This document shows, in pieces, positions 6,966-14,425 of a DNA stretch of 17,231 nucleotides (positions within the stretch are counted from its first letter, which is position 1; every line of letters begins with the position of its first letter). The position numbers and the translations under genes were made by a program. The notes below the pieces were generated by a model, which was not told the origin of the DNA, ran no database searches, and saw nothing but the letters and a program-made list of their open reading frames with translations. This DNA is from FEN-1297 sp964498065 (GTDB lineage Bacteria > Bacteroidota > Ignavibacteria > Ignavibacteriales > Ignavibacteriaceae). Where the stretch lies: contig CAZCFZ010000079.1 of the NCBI GenBank assembly GCA_964498065.1, forward strand, positions 1 through 17,231. The letters are read 5' to 3'.

Positions 6966-7430
6966 TTATAATTTTAATTCTTCTTTTACATAAAGTTTAG
7001 CATTTATAATTGCCTGGTTGTCAACATCCAGCAAACCGCCGATCTTTTTGACCATACTCTCTTCGTAGATATCCATTTTATTATCGGCATAGGCCAGGCG
7101 CCATAAGTCTCTTAATAATTCATACTTGTTTTCATTAGAAAAGTTATTGTTTATAATAACAGTATATTCATAAATGCTGTCTTCACGTCTAAAATATTCT
7201 TCCGCAGCTTGAATTAAAGTTTTAATGCCTTCATCCTCAATATTAAAATATTTTTTCATTAGAGAAATTATAACCGAACTTTCATTTTCGGTGAACTCAT
7301 CATCGGCTCGAGCTATATCAACAAGTAAAATACATAAGGCATTTTCTATAGGCGAATATTTATTGCTTTGAAAATTATTATAGCTTTCATTGTTCTGTAA
7401 ATTCATCTTGCTTTTAAGAAATTCAAACAT
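6966..7430 (-). CDS. TerB-fold (tellurite resistance TerB-like) protein
   Basis: A 154-residue, all-helical acidic cytosolic protein. After a variable 30-residue N-terminus, the domain shows two similar acidic motifs: DIARADDEFTENE (38-50) and LAYADNKMDIYEE (112-124). These are the paired Asp-rich sites of TerB/DjlA-type domains that can bind divalent metal. Stand-alone TerB proteins of this sort are common and mostly uncharacterised; no ter operon partners are present, so tellurite resistance should not be assumed. AAGG upstream of the ATG supports the start. Confidence 0.8.
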   Translation of the reverse strand: MFEFLKSKMNLQNNESYNNFQSNKYSPIENALCILLVDIARADDEFTENESSVIISLMKKYFNIEDEGIKTLIQAAEEYFRREDSIYEYTVIINNNFSNENKYELLRDLWRLAYADNKMDIYEESMVKKIGGLLDVDNQAIINAKLYVKEELKL

Positions 7431-7589
7431 TTCAATTACCTTAGTTTAGTTATTTATCAAATTAACGTGTTATTATAAGCAGCTAAACAAAGCTCTATTA
7501 ATACAACTACACAGCTGCATGATTGCATGAGTTCACATTAAAATATCTTCCATGCAAAAATGCAAACATACATTCATGCTGTCCGACTT
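7431..7589. other. Intergenic region with short inverted repeats after malQ
   Basis: This 159-nt region holds two short perfect inverted repeats: GCAGCT / AGCTGC (7479-7484, 7513-7518) and TTGCATG / CATGCAA (7523-7529, 7551-7557, 21-nt loop). The second lies 33-67 nt beyond the malQ stop on the minus strand but lacks a T-run, so it is only a weak terminator candidate. The TerB gene's start lies at the left end; malQ terminates at the right. Confidence 0.3.
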
Positions 7590-9125
7590 TTATTCTTCCG
7601 TTTCTATTTCAACATCTTTTTCCGGTTCCGGCGGTCTCTCATACAATTCCGCAAGGTCTTTGTAATTCTGCGCCAAATGCTGCGGGATCTGTTCCCATGT
7701 AAATCTCCATGACCAGTTGCCGCCGAGAGTCCCCGGGAAATTCATTCGTGCTTCCCCGCCCAGGTTCAAGATATCCTGCATCGGTACAACAACAATATCG
7801 GCTACAGAAGCATAGGCCGCTCTAATTAATTGCCCGACCATATCATCGCCGTAATAATTTAAATATTTCTGGGCGTGATCGTAAATATCACTATCCTCAA
7901 ATTTTACTTTTTCAAAATATGCTCTTGTTGTATCGTTATCATGAGAGCCGGTATAAACCATACAATTCTGAACAAAATTATGTGGTAAAAACTTTCTCTC
8001 CATATCTTCACCAAAAGCAAACTGTAGAATTTTCATCCCGGGAAAATTTAATTTTTCCCTTAATTCAGTTACCGATTTTGTAATAACTCCGAGATCTTCG
8101 GCTATTATTGGAAGTTCACCCAAATATTTTTTTACAGTATTAAATAATTTTTCACCGGGAGCTTTTACCCATCTGCCGTTTATTGCAGTTTCGGCTCCGC
8201 CGGGAATTTCCCAATAAGCATCAAATCCGCGAAAATGATCTATTCTAATTATATCAATCATTTCAAATAGCTGAGAAAATCTTTTTCTCCACCAAAGAAA
8301 ATCATCCTTCTCCATTACTTTCCATCTATACAAAGGATTACCCCATAATTGCCCTGTTTCACTGAAATAATCCGGAGGCACACCGGCAACCGTTTCAAGT
8401 TTACCTTCATTATCAACGGTAAAAAGATTTTTATTAGCCCACAAGTCGGCGCTGTCATAGGCAATAAAAATAGGCATATCACCTATAATTTTTATTCCTT
8501 TACTATTTGCATATGACCGCAGTTCTTTCCACTGATTGAAAAATTGAAATTGAATAAATTTATGATACTGAATTTCATCATATAATTTTTCTTTCCATTT
8601 TTTCATTGCAGATTCATCTCGATGAACAAGCCCCTTGTCCCAGTTTGACCAAACAACTCCGTTGTGGAAATCCTTTGCAGCCATAAATAAAGCAAAATCC
8701 TCCAGCCATTCTTCATTAGTCTTACAAAACTCATTAAAGGCTATTTTAATTCCGTTTTGATTTTTTTTATAGTTTTCAAAAGCCTTTCTAAGAAGGACCT
8801 TTTTATAATTTATTACCCTGCCAAAATCTATTTTAACGGGATCTGAAGAAGGAATATCATTTAACTCTTCTTTTTTTAGGAAGCCTTTTTCCAAAAGTTT
8901 TTCCGGACTAACCAGTAAAGGATTGCCGGCAAAAGCGGAAAAGCACTGATACGGAGAATCCCCGTAGCCTGTCGGGCCTAAAGGAAAAACCTGCCAGAGT
9001 TTCTGACCGGCAGATTCAAGAAAATCGACAAAGTAATAAGCTTCGTTGCCTAAATCCCCAATTCCAAATTTGCCCGGTAAGGAAGTAGGGTGAAGAAGTA
9101 TTCCCGCCGCTCGTTCAAATCTCAT
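7590..9125 (-). CDS. malQ: 4-alpha-glucanotransferase (amylomaltase, GH77)
   Basis: A full-length GH77 enzyme that transfers alpha-1,4-glucan segments between maltodextrins, in glycogen or maltodextrin metabolism in the cytosol. Starting at the ATG at 9125 (511 residues), it shows the N-terminal GILLHPTSLPGKFGIGDLG, LGPTGYGDSPYQCFSAFAGNP, the nucleophile Asp in IIRIDHFRGFDAYW (D296), the acid/base Glu in IIAEDLGVIT (E343) and the stabilising Asp in GSHDNDTTRAY (D396). An in-frame GTG two codons upstream overlaps the Shine-Dalgarno AAGAGG, so the ATG, 5 nt after GAGG, is preferred. The C-terminus ends in a charged tail (PEPEKDVEIETEE) longer than needed for the fold. No glycogen genes are adjacent. 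Confidence 0.96.
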   Translation of the reverse strand: MRFERAAGILLHPTSLPGKFGIGDLGNEAYYFVDFLESAGQKLWQVFPLGPTGYGDSPYQCFSAFAGNPLLVSPEKLLEKGFLKKEELNDIPSSDPVKIDFGRVINYKKVLLRKAFENYKKNQNGIKIAFNEFCKTNEEWLEDFALFMAAKDFHNGVVWSNWDKGLVHRDESAMKKWKEKLYDEIQYHKFIQFQFFNQWKELRSYANSKGIKIIGDMPIFIAYDSADLWANKNLFTVDNEGKLETVAGVPPDYFSETGQLWGNPLYRWKVMEKDDFLWWRKRFSQLFEMIDIIRIDHFRGFDAYWEIPGGAETAINGRWVKAPGEKLFNTVKKYLGELPIIAEDLGVITKSVTELREKLNFPGMKILQFAFGEDMERKFLPHNFVQNCMVYTGSHDNDTTRAYFEKVKFEDSDIYDHAQKYLNYYGDDMVGQLIRAAYASVADIVVVPMQDILNLGGEARMNFPGTLGGNWSWRFTWEQIPQHLAQNYKDLAELYERPPEPEKDVEIETEE

Positions 9126-9223
9126 ATTCACCTCTTAATATTTGGGTGTTAAAAATAAGAAATGGCCGGTTAAAATAAAAAATCAAAGTGAGTAGTTTTA
9201 CAGATACAATCGTAAATACAGAA

Positions 9224-9880
9224 CTAAAGATAAAAGCTCAAACCTGCATTAATGGAATAATAAGAAACTATAGAATTTCCGAGCTGCAGATATGCCGTAT
9301 TTCCAACACCTAGAGTCGGTAGCTGACCGGTTTTTTCATTTATATAATTAAGTTTTGCGCAGATATTTATGTTAAGATTTTCAAGAAGCACATATGCAAC
9401 TCCAATTCCGGCGGCAAGTGTAATTTGAACAGAGGAATGGTCATTTATACTTACAACTCCGGCACTGATACTGTTCGGTGTTTGAAATTTTAAAAAACTT
9501 ACTCCCCCCTCTAATGTAACGAATGGCTTAAATAGTTTTCCGGGTATAAAAAGTTTCGCACCTATTAATAACGGTATAGCTCTATAATTAATATTAAAAT
9601 TTACCGGATTAAAGTTAGGATTAATTGCCTTTAAACTTTGATTATATTTCCCGTTATCAAACGGGAAATTGATATAGCCTACGGATAACATTAAATCTAT
9701 TTTTTCCATATAATGATAAAGAACTGCTGCATTCTCGCCTATATTTGATTTATAAGAATTTGAAAAGACTCCGCTGGGAAGTCCGTAAAAGCCATTAACT
9801 TCAGCTCCGAATTTCGTTTGTCCGAATAAATAAATTGAAGACAATAAGAATAAAAGAGTAAAAATATAAATCTTTTTCAT
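9224..9880 (-). CDS. Outer-membrane beta-barrel protein, porin-like
   Basis: A 218-residue exported protein. It has a typical signal peptide (MKKIYIFTLLFLLSSIYLFGQ, cleavage probable near residue 20-21), followed by alternating hydrophobic/aromatic strands with short turns (FGAEVNGFYGLPSG, LMLSVGYINFPF, AIPLLIGAKLFI, GIGVAYVLLENLNINICAKL) and an aromatic end (YYSINAGLSFYL). This is the pattern of a small 8-stranded OmpW/OmpX/OprF-type barrel of Bacteroidota-like bacteria. Function is unknown. There is no Shine-Dalgarno before the ATG, as is common in this group. It lies 98 nt upstream of malQ on the same strand, possibly co-transcribed. Confidence 0.8.
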   Translation of the reverse strand: MKKIYIFTLLFLLSSIYLFGQTKFGAEVNGFYGLPSGVFSNSYKSNIGENAAVLYHYMEKIDLMLSVGYINFPFDNGKYNQSLKAINPNFNPVNFNINYRAIPLLIGAKLFIPGKLFKPFVTLEGGVSFLKFQTPNSISAGVVSINDHSSVQITLAAGIGVAYVLLENLNINICAKLNYINEKTGQLPTLGVGNTAYLQLGNSIVSYYSINAGLSFYL

Positions 9881-9969
9881 ATTAAAATATAAAAATTAGT
9901 TTTCAATCCACTAAAAATATCGGCAGTGTTTTAATTTACCGAAACTATTATCAACTAATAAATCATCCC

Positions 9970-10024
9970 TCGACTCCGCCCGGGATGACAATTTAAGTAC
10001 TTTTATTATGCTGAGCGGAGTCGA
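9970..10024. repeat. Dispersed palindromic repeat of the TCGACTCCGC type
   Basis: TCGACTCCGC (9970-9979) and GCGGAGTCGA (10015-10024) are a perfect 10-bp inverted repeat with a 35-nt spacer. The left arm continues as CCGGGATGACA and the right arm is preceded by ATGCTGA. The combination GACTCCGCTCAGCATGACA and its relatives is a high-copy intergenic repeat in many Bacteroidota and related genomes. The local GC content is clearly higher than that of the surrounding DNA, as expected for an inserted repeat. Confidence 0.7.
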
Positions 10025-10205
10025 ACCATGACTTTTATAAGTAAATTAGTAAACAACTAAAATATTCATGAATAAATTATATAAATTGATTAAATGTATT
10101 GGAGATAGGAATCACCTATAGTACTTGAGTCAATCTAGTTATTTAGATTTGAGCGGAAAAATTGAATAAAGAGTTTTGAATATTTATGTCTTAAACAATA
10201 TAAAA

Positions 10206-10238
10206 ACGGCAAAGAAATATTATAAATACCTTTGCCGT
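10206..10238 (-). terminator. Intrinsic terminator of the Cys/Met-metabolism gene
   Basis: ACGGCAAAG / CTTTGCCGT forms a perfect 9-bp stem (10206-10214, 10230-10238; 15-nt loop). On the minus strand it is followed at once by TTTTTATAT, and it starts 73 nt beyond the stop of the PLP-enzyme gene. Stem plus T-tract make this a standard Rho-independent terminator reading on the minus strand. Confidence 0.8.
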
Positions 10239-10311
10239 CAAATTAAGCATAATATTTTTGTCAATAATCTATTGATATCTATATTGACTAAATTAAAATA
10301 GAAAATATAAA

Positions 10312-11526
10312 TTAAGAATGTTCAACCTCAGCTGATTGTAATTCTTTAACTTTTTCCAGAGCATTTGCCAGATCATTAACAATATCTTCAGCTTTTTCTA
10401 TCCCAACCGATAAACGAACCAACCCATCCGATATACCTGCAGCCAATCTTGCCTCTCTACCCATTGAAAAATGCGTCATGCTGGCCGGATGTTGAATAAG
10501 AGATTCCACACCGCCGAGACTTACAGCAAGCTGGCAGAGTTTAACAGAGTTCATCATGACCTGGCCTGCTTCAAATCCGCCTTCAAGCTCAAATGTTATC
10601 ATTCCGCCGGGACCTTTATGCTGTCTTTGCCCCAATTCATACTGAGGATGACTTTTTAATCCGGGATAAGAAACTGATTTTATCAATGGATGCTTCTCAA
10701 GGTATTCAGCAATTTTCATTGCATTCTCACAATGCCTTTCCATCCTTAATGAAAGGGTTTTTATTCCGCGATGAACAAGAAATGAATTAAACGGATCTAT
10801 TACTCCGCCGATCTGATTTAAAGTTTTTCTAAAATGCTTATAAGCATCTTCATCTTTTACAACCACAATTCCGCCAACAACATCTGCATGTCCATTTAAA
10901 AATTTTGTAAGACTATGAAGGACAACATCTGCTCCCAACATTAAGGGCTGCTGGAGCGCGGGACTCATAAAAGTATTATCAACAACTAATAATGCATTAT
11001 TAGAATGAGCAATTTTTGAAATAGCATTTAAATCGGAAATTGCAAGCGTCGGATTTCCCGGGGTTTCTACATAAACAACTTTTGTGTTTGGCTTAATCGA
11101 ATTTTTTACTAGTTCAGCATTGGAAGTATCTACAAACGTTGTTTCAACTCCGTAATTTTTCATTATAGTACTTAATAGAGTTGTCGTTGGCCCGTAAACA
11201 GCGGCTGAGGATACGACATGATCGCCTGCTTTTGTTAAGCTTGCAAAGACGGTATGAACGGCAGCCATTCCGCTTGCACAGCCAAGTCCTTTATATCCCC
11301 CTTCCAGTTCTGCAATCCCGTTTTCAAGAGCTTCAACCGTAGGATTTAACATCCTTGTATAAATGTATCCTTTCTCTTCGCCTGCAAATAACGCAGCACC
11401 ATGTTGTGAAGATTTAAACTTAAACGTAGAAGTTTGATAAATCGGAGGTACTACTGAGCCGAATTCATATTCGCTAATTCCGGAGTGAACACATTTGGTT
11501 TCAAAATCAATTTTGTCTTTTTTCAT
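10312..11526 (-). CDS. Cys/Met-metabolism PLP enzyme (methionine gamma-lyase / cystathionine synthase family)
   Basis: A 404-residue, full-length trans-sulfuration PLP enzyme. Visible features are YTRMLNPT (56-63; Y56 and R58 contact the neighbouring subunit's PLP phosphate), GCASGMAA (82-89), the ring-stacking Tyr in AAVYGPT (Y111), VVDNTF (D183) and the PLP lysine in HSLTKFLNGHADVVGG (K208). The family members cleave methionine to methanethiol, 2-oxobutyrate and ammonia, or make or split cystathionine or homocysteine. The position of the methionine gamma-lyase signature Cys (YGCT) is Pro113 here, so the exact reaction is open. The ATG has AGGGA upstream. A hairpin lies in its leader and an intrinsic terminator follows, so it is probably monocistronic. 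Confidence 0.92.
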   Translation of the reverse strand: MKKDKIDFETKCVHSGISEYEFGSVVPPIYQTSTFKFKSSQHGAALFAGEEKGYIYTRMLNPTVEALENGIAELEGGYKGLGCASGMAAVHTVFASLTKAGDHVVSSAAVYGPTTTLLSTIMKNYGVETTFVDTSNAELVKNSIKPNTKVVYVETPGNPTLAISDLNAISKIAHSNNALLVVDNTFMSPALQQPLMLGADVVLHSLTKFLNGHADVVGGIVVVKDEDAYKHFRKTLNQIGGVIDPFNSFLVHRGIKTLSLRMERHCENAMKIAEYLEKHPLIKSVSYPGLKSHPQYELGQRQHKGPGGMITFELEGGFEAGQVMMNSVKLCQLAVSLGGVESLIQHPASMTHFSMGREARLAAGISDGLVRLSVGIEKAEDIVNDLANALEKVKELQSAEVEHS

Positions 11527-11562
11527 AATAGGTCCCTGTACTTTTTGAGTAGGTTAATAAAT

Positions 11563-11589
11563 TCCCGCTTTTCTTTTGGAATAGCGGGA
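11563..11589. repeat. GC-rich hairpin in the leader of the PLP-enzyme gene
   Basis: TCCCGCT (11563-11569) and AGCGGGA (11583-11589) form a perfect 7-bp stem, 13-nt loop, 37 nt upstream of the minus-strand ATG at 11526. ATTCCCGCnnnGCGGGAAT-like hairpins are frequent intergenic repeats in this bacterial group, so it may be a repeat and not a regulatory site; an attenuator-like role in the leader is possible. No SAM riboswitch consensus is visible here. Confidence 0.4.
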
Positions 11590-11751
11590 TTTGATATAAA
11601 AGTAATTTATTAGAAAATAATTTCCCATTAATTATAAACTATTTTCAATTTATATTTTAAAAAATACGCCTTATCTCTTAGAAAAGCCAACAGTAAAGAA
11701 ATAAAAGGAAGGGTGAGTTTAATTAATTAAAAAGGATAAAATTGTAAAAGG

Positions 11752-11793
11752 AAGTCGGCTTGTAATATATATTTAGAACATTAAAGCCGGCTT
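11752..11793 (-). terminator. Hairpin terminator of the trpB2 / hydrolase-remnant transcript
   Basis: AAGTCGGCTT (11752-11761) pairs with AAGCCGGCTT (11784-11793) over 10 bp with one G-T pair, and the loop is 22 nt. It sits just past the dienelactone-hydrolase remnant, 218 nt beyond the trpB2 stop. The minus-strand downstream sequence (CCTTTTACAATTTTA) is T-rich but interrupted. On the plus strand the stem is followed by TTATAAAAAATTATTTTTTT, but no plus-strand gene precedes it. The original use was probably as terminator of a two-gene minus-strand operon. Confidence 0.5.
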
Positions 11794-11811
11794 TTATAAA
11801 AAATTATTTTT

Positions 11812-11997
11812 TTAGGATTTTATCCCAAAATGCAAAAATATTTTTCCAGTTTTTTTTGCAGTTTATTCAGACTTTTTAACATAATTAGGTATAACAGCTT
11901 TATCTTCGATTTAATAAACACTTAAGACTGAACAATGAATATTTTTCAATTCGTCTACATTGTCCGGTAAAGCTTCGTAATTAAGAGCGCAAACGAT
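11812..11997 (-). pseudogene. Decayed C-terminal fragment of a dienelactone-hydrolase-like gene
   Basis: Starting 13 nt after the trpB2 stop, one minus-strand frame reads IVCALNYEALPDNVDELK..., CSVLSVY-stop-IEDKAVIPNYVKKSE-stop-TAKKTGKIFLHFG. This matches the C-terminal layout of dienelactone hydrolases (alpha/beta-hydrolase fold): YYG..P...ELKKI.CPVLG.[FY]...D..IPP..V..FE...K.AGK...IHIY. The D of IED corresponds to the catalytic Asp. Two in-frame TAA codons interrupt it (near 11909 and 11846), there is no start codon, and the nucleophile-Cys region is absent, so the N-terminal two-thirds are deleted. The region was recognised by eye from family pattern only. Confidence 0.55.
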
Positions 11998-12010
11998 TTA
12001 TTTAAAACAT

Positions 12011-13378
12011 CTATTCAATAACGGGTGTTTCTAATTTTTTCAGATCGGAATACAATTCTTCTTCGGTTAAATGATGCTCTACTAATTTTCCGGAAAAATA
12101 TGCATCATAAGCACTCATATCAAAATAACCATGACCGCTGAGATTAAATAAAATTGTTTTGGGAGTTCCCTCTTCATCAGCTTTTAAAGCCTCTTTAATT
12201 ACGCAGGCAATTGCATGTGTAGATTCAGGTGCCGGAATTATTCCCTCGCTTCTTGAAAACTTTACTCCTGCATCAAAACATTCAAGCTGATGAAAAGCCT
12301 GAGCTTCAATTAATTTATCTCTTAACAATTGGCTGATTAATACACCCGCGCCGTGATAACGTAATCCTCCTGCATGAATTGGAGCCGGAATAAAAGTATG
12401 GCCTAATGTATACATGGGCAAAAGCGGAGTTAAACCGACGGTATCCCCGAAATCATAACGAAATTCACCTTTAGTAAGCTTAGGACAAGAAGCAGGTTCC
12501 GCAGCAATACAGCGTATTTTTTTACCTTCTTTAAAATTCAATCTAAGGAAAGGAAATGAAACTCCCCCAAAATTTGAACCGCCGCCGAAACAACCGACAA
12601 CCATATCGGGGAAATCGTCTGTTTTTTCAAATTGTTTGATTGCTTCTAATCCTATAATAGATTGATGCATCAACACATGATTTAGAACACTGCCTAAAGA
12701 GTATTTTGTCCCTTCGCTGGTTGCAGCTCTCTCAACAGCTTCGGAAATAGCAATTCCAAGACTTCCGGGAGAATCCGGATCTTCCGCTAAAACTTTTTTA
12801 CCCGATTCGGTTAAATTTGTAGGTGAGGAAAAAACTTTTGCACCCCAGGTATTCATCATGGATTTTCTATAAGGCTTCTGTTCAAAACTTACTCTAACCA
12901 TATACACTTCAAGATCAATTCCGAAAATCTGACATGCAAAACTTAAAGCGCTTCCCCACTGTCCCGCACCAGTTTCCGTTGTAAGCTTTTGTACTCCTTC
13001 TTTTTTATTATAATAAGCCTGTGCAACAGCTGTATTGGGCTTATGAGAGCCGGCCGGGCTTACTCCTTCATACTTATAATATATTTTTGAAGATGTGCCT
13101 ATTAATTTTTCCAGACTGTACGCTCTATAAAGAGGAGAAGGCCGCCACATTTTATAAATGTCTTGAACTTCCTCCGGGATATCAATCCATCTTTCTTTTG
13201 AGACTTCCTGTTTAATTAATTCCATAGGGAATAAAGGTGCTAAATCTTCAGGGCCGATAGGCTGCTTTGTCCCCGGATGTAAAGGCGGCAATGTAGGATT
13301 AGGCATATCGGCTTGGATGTTGTACCATTGAGAAGGCATTTCTTTTTCTGCGAGTAAAATTTTTTTAGTCTTTTCCAT
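12011..13378 (-). CDS. trpB: TrpB2-type tryptophan synthase beta chain (TrpB-like)
   Basis: A 455-residue protein of the TrpB2 subfamily, about 50 residues longer than TrpB1 because of N-terminal and internal insertions. It condenses indole with L-serine to tryptophan, PLP-dependent, cytosolic. Visible features are WRPSPLYRA (78-86), the PLP lysine in GSHKPNTA (K113), the catalytic Glu in TETGAGQWGSA (E135), the phosphate loop GCFGGGSNFGG (262-272), and GLRYHGAG (338-345). No trpA or other trp gene is adjacent; stand-alone TrpB2 proteins are thought to salvage indole or act as serine deaminases. There is no Shine-Dalgarno before the ATG. A hydrolase remnant and terminator follow on the same strand, suggesting a former two-gene operon. 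Confidence 0.94.
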   Translation of the reverse strand: MEKTKKILLAEKEMPSQWYNIQADMPNPTLPPLHPGTKQPIGPEDLAPLFPMELIKQEVSKERWIDIPEEVQDIYKMWRPSPLYRAYSLEKLIGTSSKIYYKYEGVSPAGSHKPNTAVAQAYYNKKEGVQKLTTETGAGQWGSALSFACQIFGIDLEVYMVRVSFEQKPYRKSMMNTWGAKVFSSPTNLTESGKKVLAEDPDSPGSLGIAISEAVERAATSEGTKYSLGSVLNHVLMHQSIIGLEAIKQFEKTDDFPDMVVGCFGGGSNFGGVSFPFLRLNFKEGKKIRCIAAEPASCPKLTKGEFRYDFGDTVGLTPLLPMYTLGHTFIPAPIHAGGLRYHGAGVLISQLLRDKLIEAQAFHQLECFDAGVKFSRSEGIIPAPESTHAIACVIKEALKADEEGTPKTILFNLSGHGYFDMSAYDAYFSGKLVEHHLTEEELYSDLKKLETPVIE

Positions 13379-13617
13379 GATGTTAAAGCTTTTGTTTGTA
13401 GTTAAAGTTATTTGTTTAAATTAATTCTTAAAACAATTCAAGTTGCAGAATTAATCTTTTACTTTTAAATTCTTATTGTTTCAGATGTTAGTTGAACCGG
13501 TAGGCAAACTTTTGCATCTGGGAATAGGATAACCGTATTTTTGTACAGTTTCCTAAAAGCAAAATGTAATTTAATTTAAATATATCTTAAACAAAAAGTA
13601 TATTCAAGGATTAAAAA
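13379..13617. other. Intergenic region upstream of trpB2
   Basis: This 239-nt region holds the trpB2 promoter and the end of the GNAT gene. It contains a 6-bp inverted repeat CAGATG / CATCTG (13482-13487, 13515-13520) about 104-142 nt upstream of trpB2, enclosing a smaller GCAA..TTGC pairing. The nested arrangement might be a leader structure, but it is short. A 23-codon coding-looking stretch without start (minus strand, around 13483-13551) was seen and not called. Confidence 0.3.
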
Positions 13618-14157
13618 TTATTTCCAGTCATTTTTTAACTTGGAAAACACAAGCAGGTCATGAAATCTGCCGTAAAGATATTGCCCTTCTCTTTCTATCC
13701 CTTCCAGTTTAAAATTTAGCTTTATGGGAATAGCCTGGCTCTTTTTATTATCGGCAGCGCATTTTATTGTAATACGATTTAATCCGGCTTTTTTGAAACC
13801 GTAATCAATCAAAGCAACACAGGCTTTTGTCATTATTCCCTTACCCTGAAAATTTTCTGCTAGCCAGTACCCGATTTCTGCTTTTAAATTCACACTATCG
13901 CCTTTATGATAATCAATTAAACCGGCAAGTTCGTTATTATATCTAACTTCAAAAACATATCTATCGCTGAAAATATCCTGATTATATAATGTTTGAATAT
14001 AAAGAATTGTATCATCAATTGTCGTTGTATTATCTACCCAGCTCAGCCATTCCCTTAAATATTCCCTGTTTGTATCAATCAGGTTAAAAAGCCTTTCCGC
14101 TGTTTCTATCTCCAATTCTTTTAACGTTATTTCATAATCAACTTTTAGAGTAAGCAA
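13618..14157 (-). CDS. GNAT acetyltransferase, RimJ/RimL type
   Basis: A GCN5-related N-acetyltransferase that moves acetyl from acetyl-CoA to an amine, often an N-terminus of a ribosomal protein or a small molecule. It has a beta-rich start (LTLKVDYEITLKELEIETAERLF), an AEIGYWLAENFQGKGIMTKA core with the acetyl-CoA loop QGKGIM, LNRITIKCAADNKKSQAIPIKLNFKLEG, typical of RimJ/RimL/YdaF relatives, and a C-terminal LYGRFHDLLVFSKLKNDW. I prefer the TTG at 14157 (179 residues), with AGG about 7 nt before it. The upstream ATG at 14223 would add 22 mostly hydrophobic, low-complexity residues and place the family N-terminus internally. The target is unknown. Confidence 0.85.
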   Translation of the reverse strand: MLTLKVDYEITLKELEIETAERLFNLIDTNREYLREWLSWVDNTTTIDDTILYIQTLYNQDIFSDRYVFEVRYNNELAGLIDYHKGDSVNLKAEIGYWLAENFQGKGIMTKACVALIDYGFKKAGLNRITIKCAADNKKSQAIPIKLNFKLEGIEREGQYLYGRFHDLLVFSKLKNDWK

Positions 14158-14323
14158 GTTCGAACCTATATTTATATAAAGTATTAATATCCTTAAAAAG
14201 TCATTTTCGATTATTAGTATCAAAAATAAGTAAAAGTTTAAACATTTATATAGATGTTTGCGATATTAAATAAAATGTATATCCATTCATAATAACTCCT
14301 CTGTTACCCAAATACATAAGTGT

Positions 14324-14343
14324 CACGCTGTATTTTAAGCGTG
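14324..14343. repeat. Small GC-rich hairpin upstream of the DinB-family gene
   Basis: CACGCT (14324-14329) and AGCGTG (14338-14343) form a 6-bp perfect stem with an 8-nt loop, inside the 202-nt divergent region between the GNAT and DinB-family genes. It lies about 80 nt before the DinB ATG. It could be an operator or a repeat end; little else in this AT-rich region stands out. Confidence 0.25.
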
Positions 14344-14425
14344 CGGCAACTCAATATTTCGACAATTAAAATTAATTATACTTATAACAGTTCCAATATT
14401 ATTTTAAATTTATAATAGATGCACT

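Larger units (their letters stand above)
9881..10311. other. 431-nt intergenic region with repeats
   Basis: Besides the dispersed palindrome (9970-10024) and the terminator (10206-10238), it has a small hairpin AATCTA / TAGATT (10132-10137, 10144-10149). The rest is AT-rich with no open frame or motif that I can support. The promoter of the barrel gene must lie at its left end. Confidence 0.5.
11527..12010. other. 484-nt region between the PLP-enzyme and trpB2 genes
   Basis: It contains the leader hairpin (11563-11589), about 160 nt of AT-rich sequence that should hold the PLP-enzyme promoter, a GC-rich terminator-like hairpin (11752-11793), and the decayed hydrolase fragment (11812-11997) directly behind trpB2. 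I see no intact gene. Confidence 0.6.

Noticed and set aside
11527..11700. SAM riboswitch upstream of the Cys/Met-metabolism gene
   Set aside because: The leader lacks the conserved SAM riboswitch core segments; only one short GC hairpin is present.
13483..13551. Minus-strand coding-looking stretch (QKYGYPIPRCKSLPTGSTNI)
   Set aside because: Only 23 codons between stops, no start codon and no family I can name; kept out of the annotation.
14158..14223. Upstream ATG start for the GNAT protein
   Set aside because: It adds a 22-residue hydrophobic low-complexity leader not expected in this cytosolic family; the TTG at 14157 fits the family start better.
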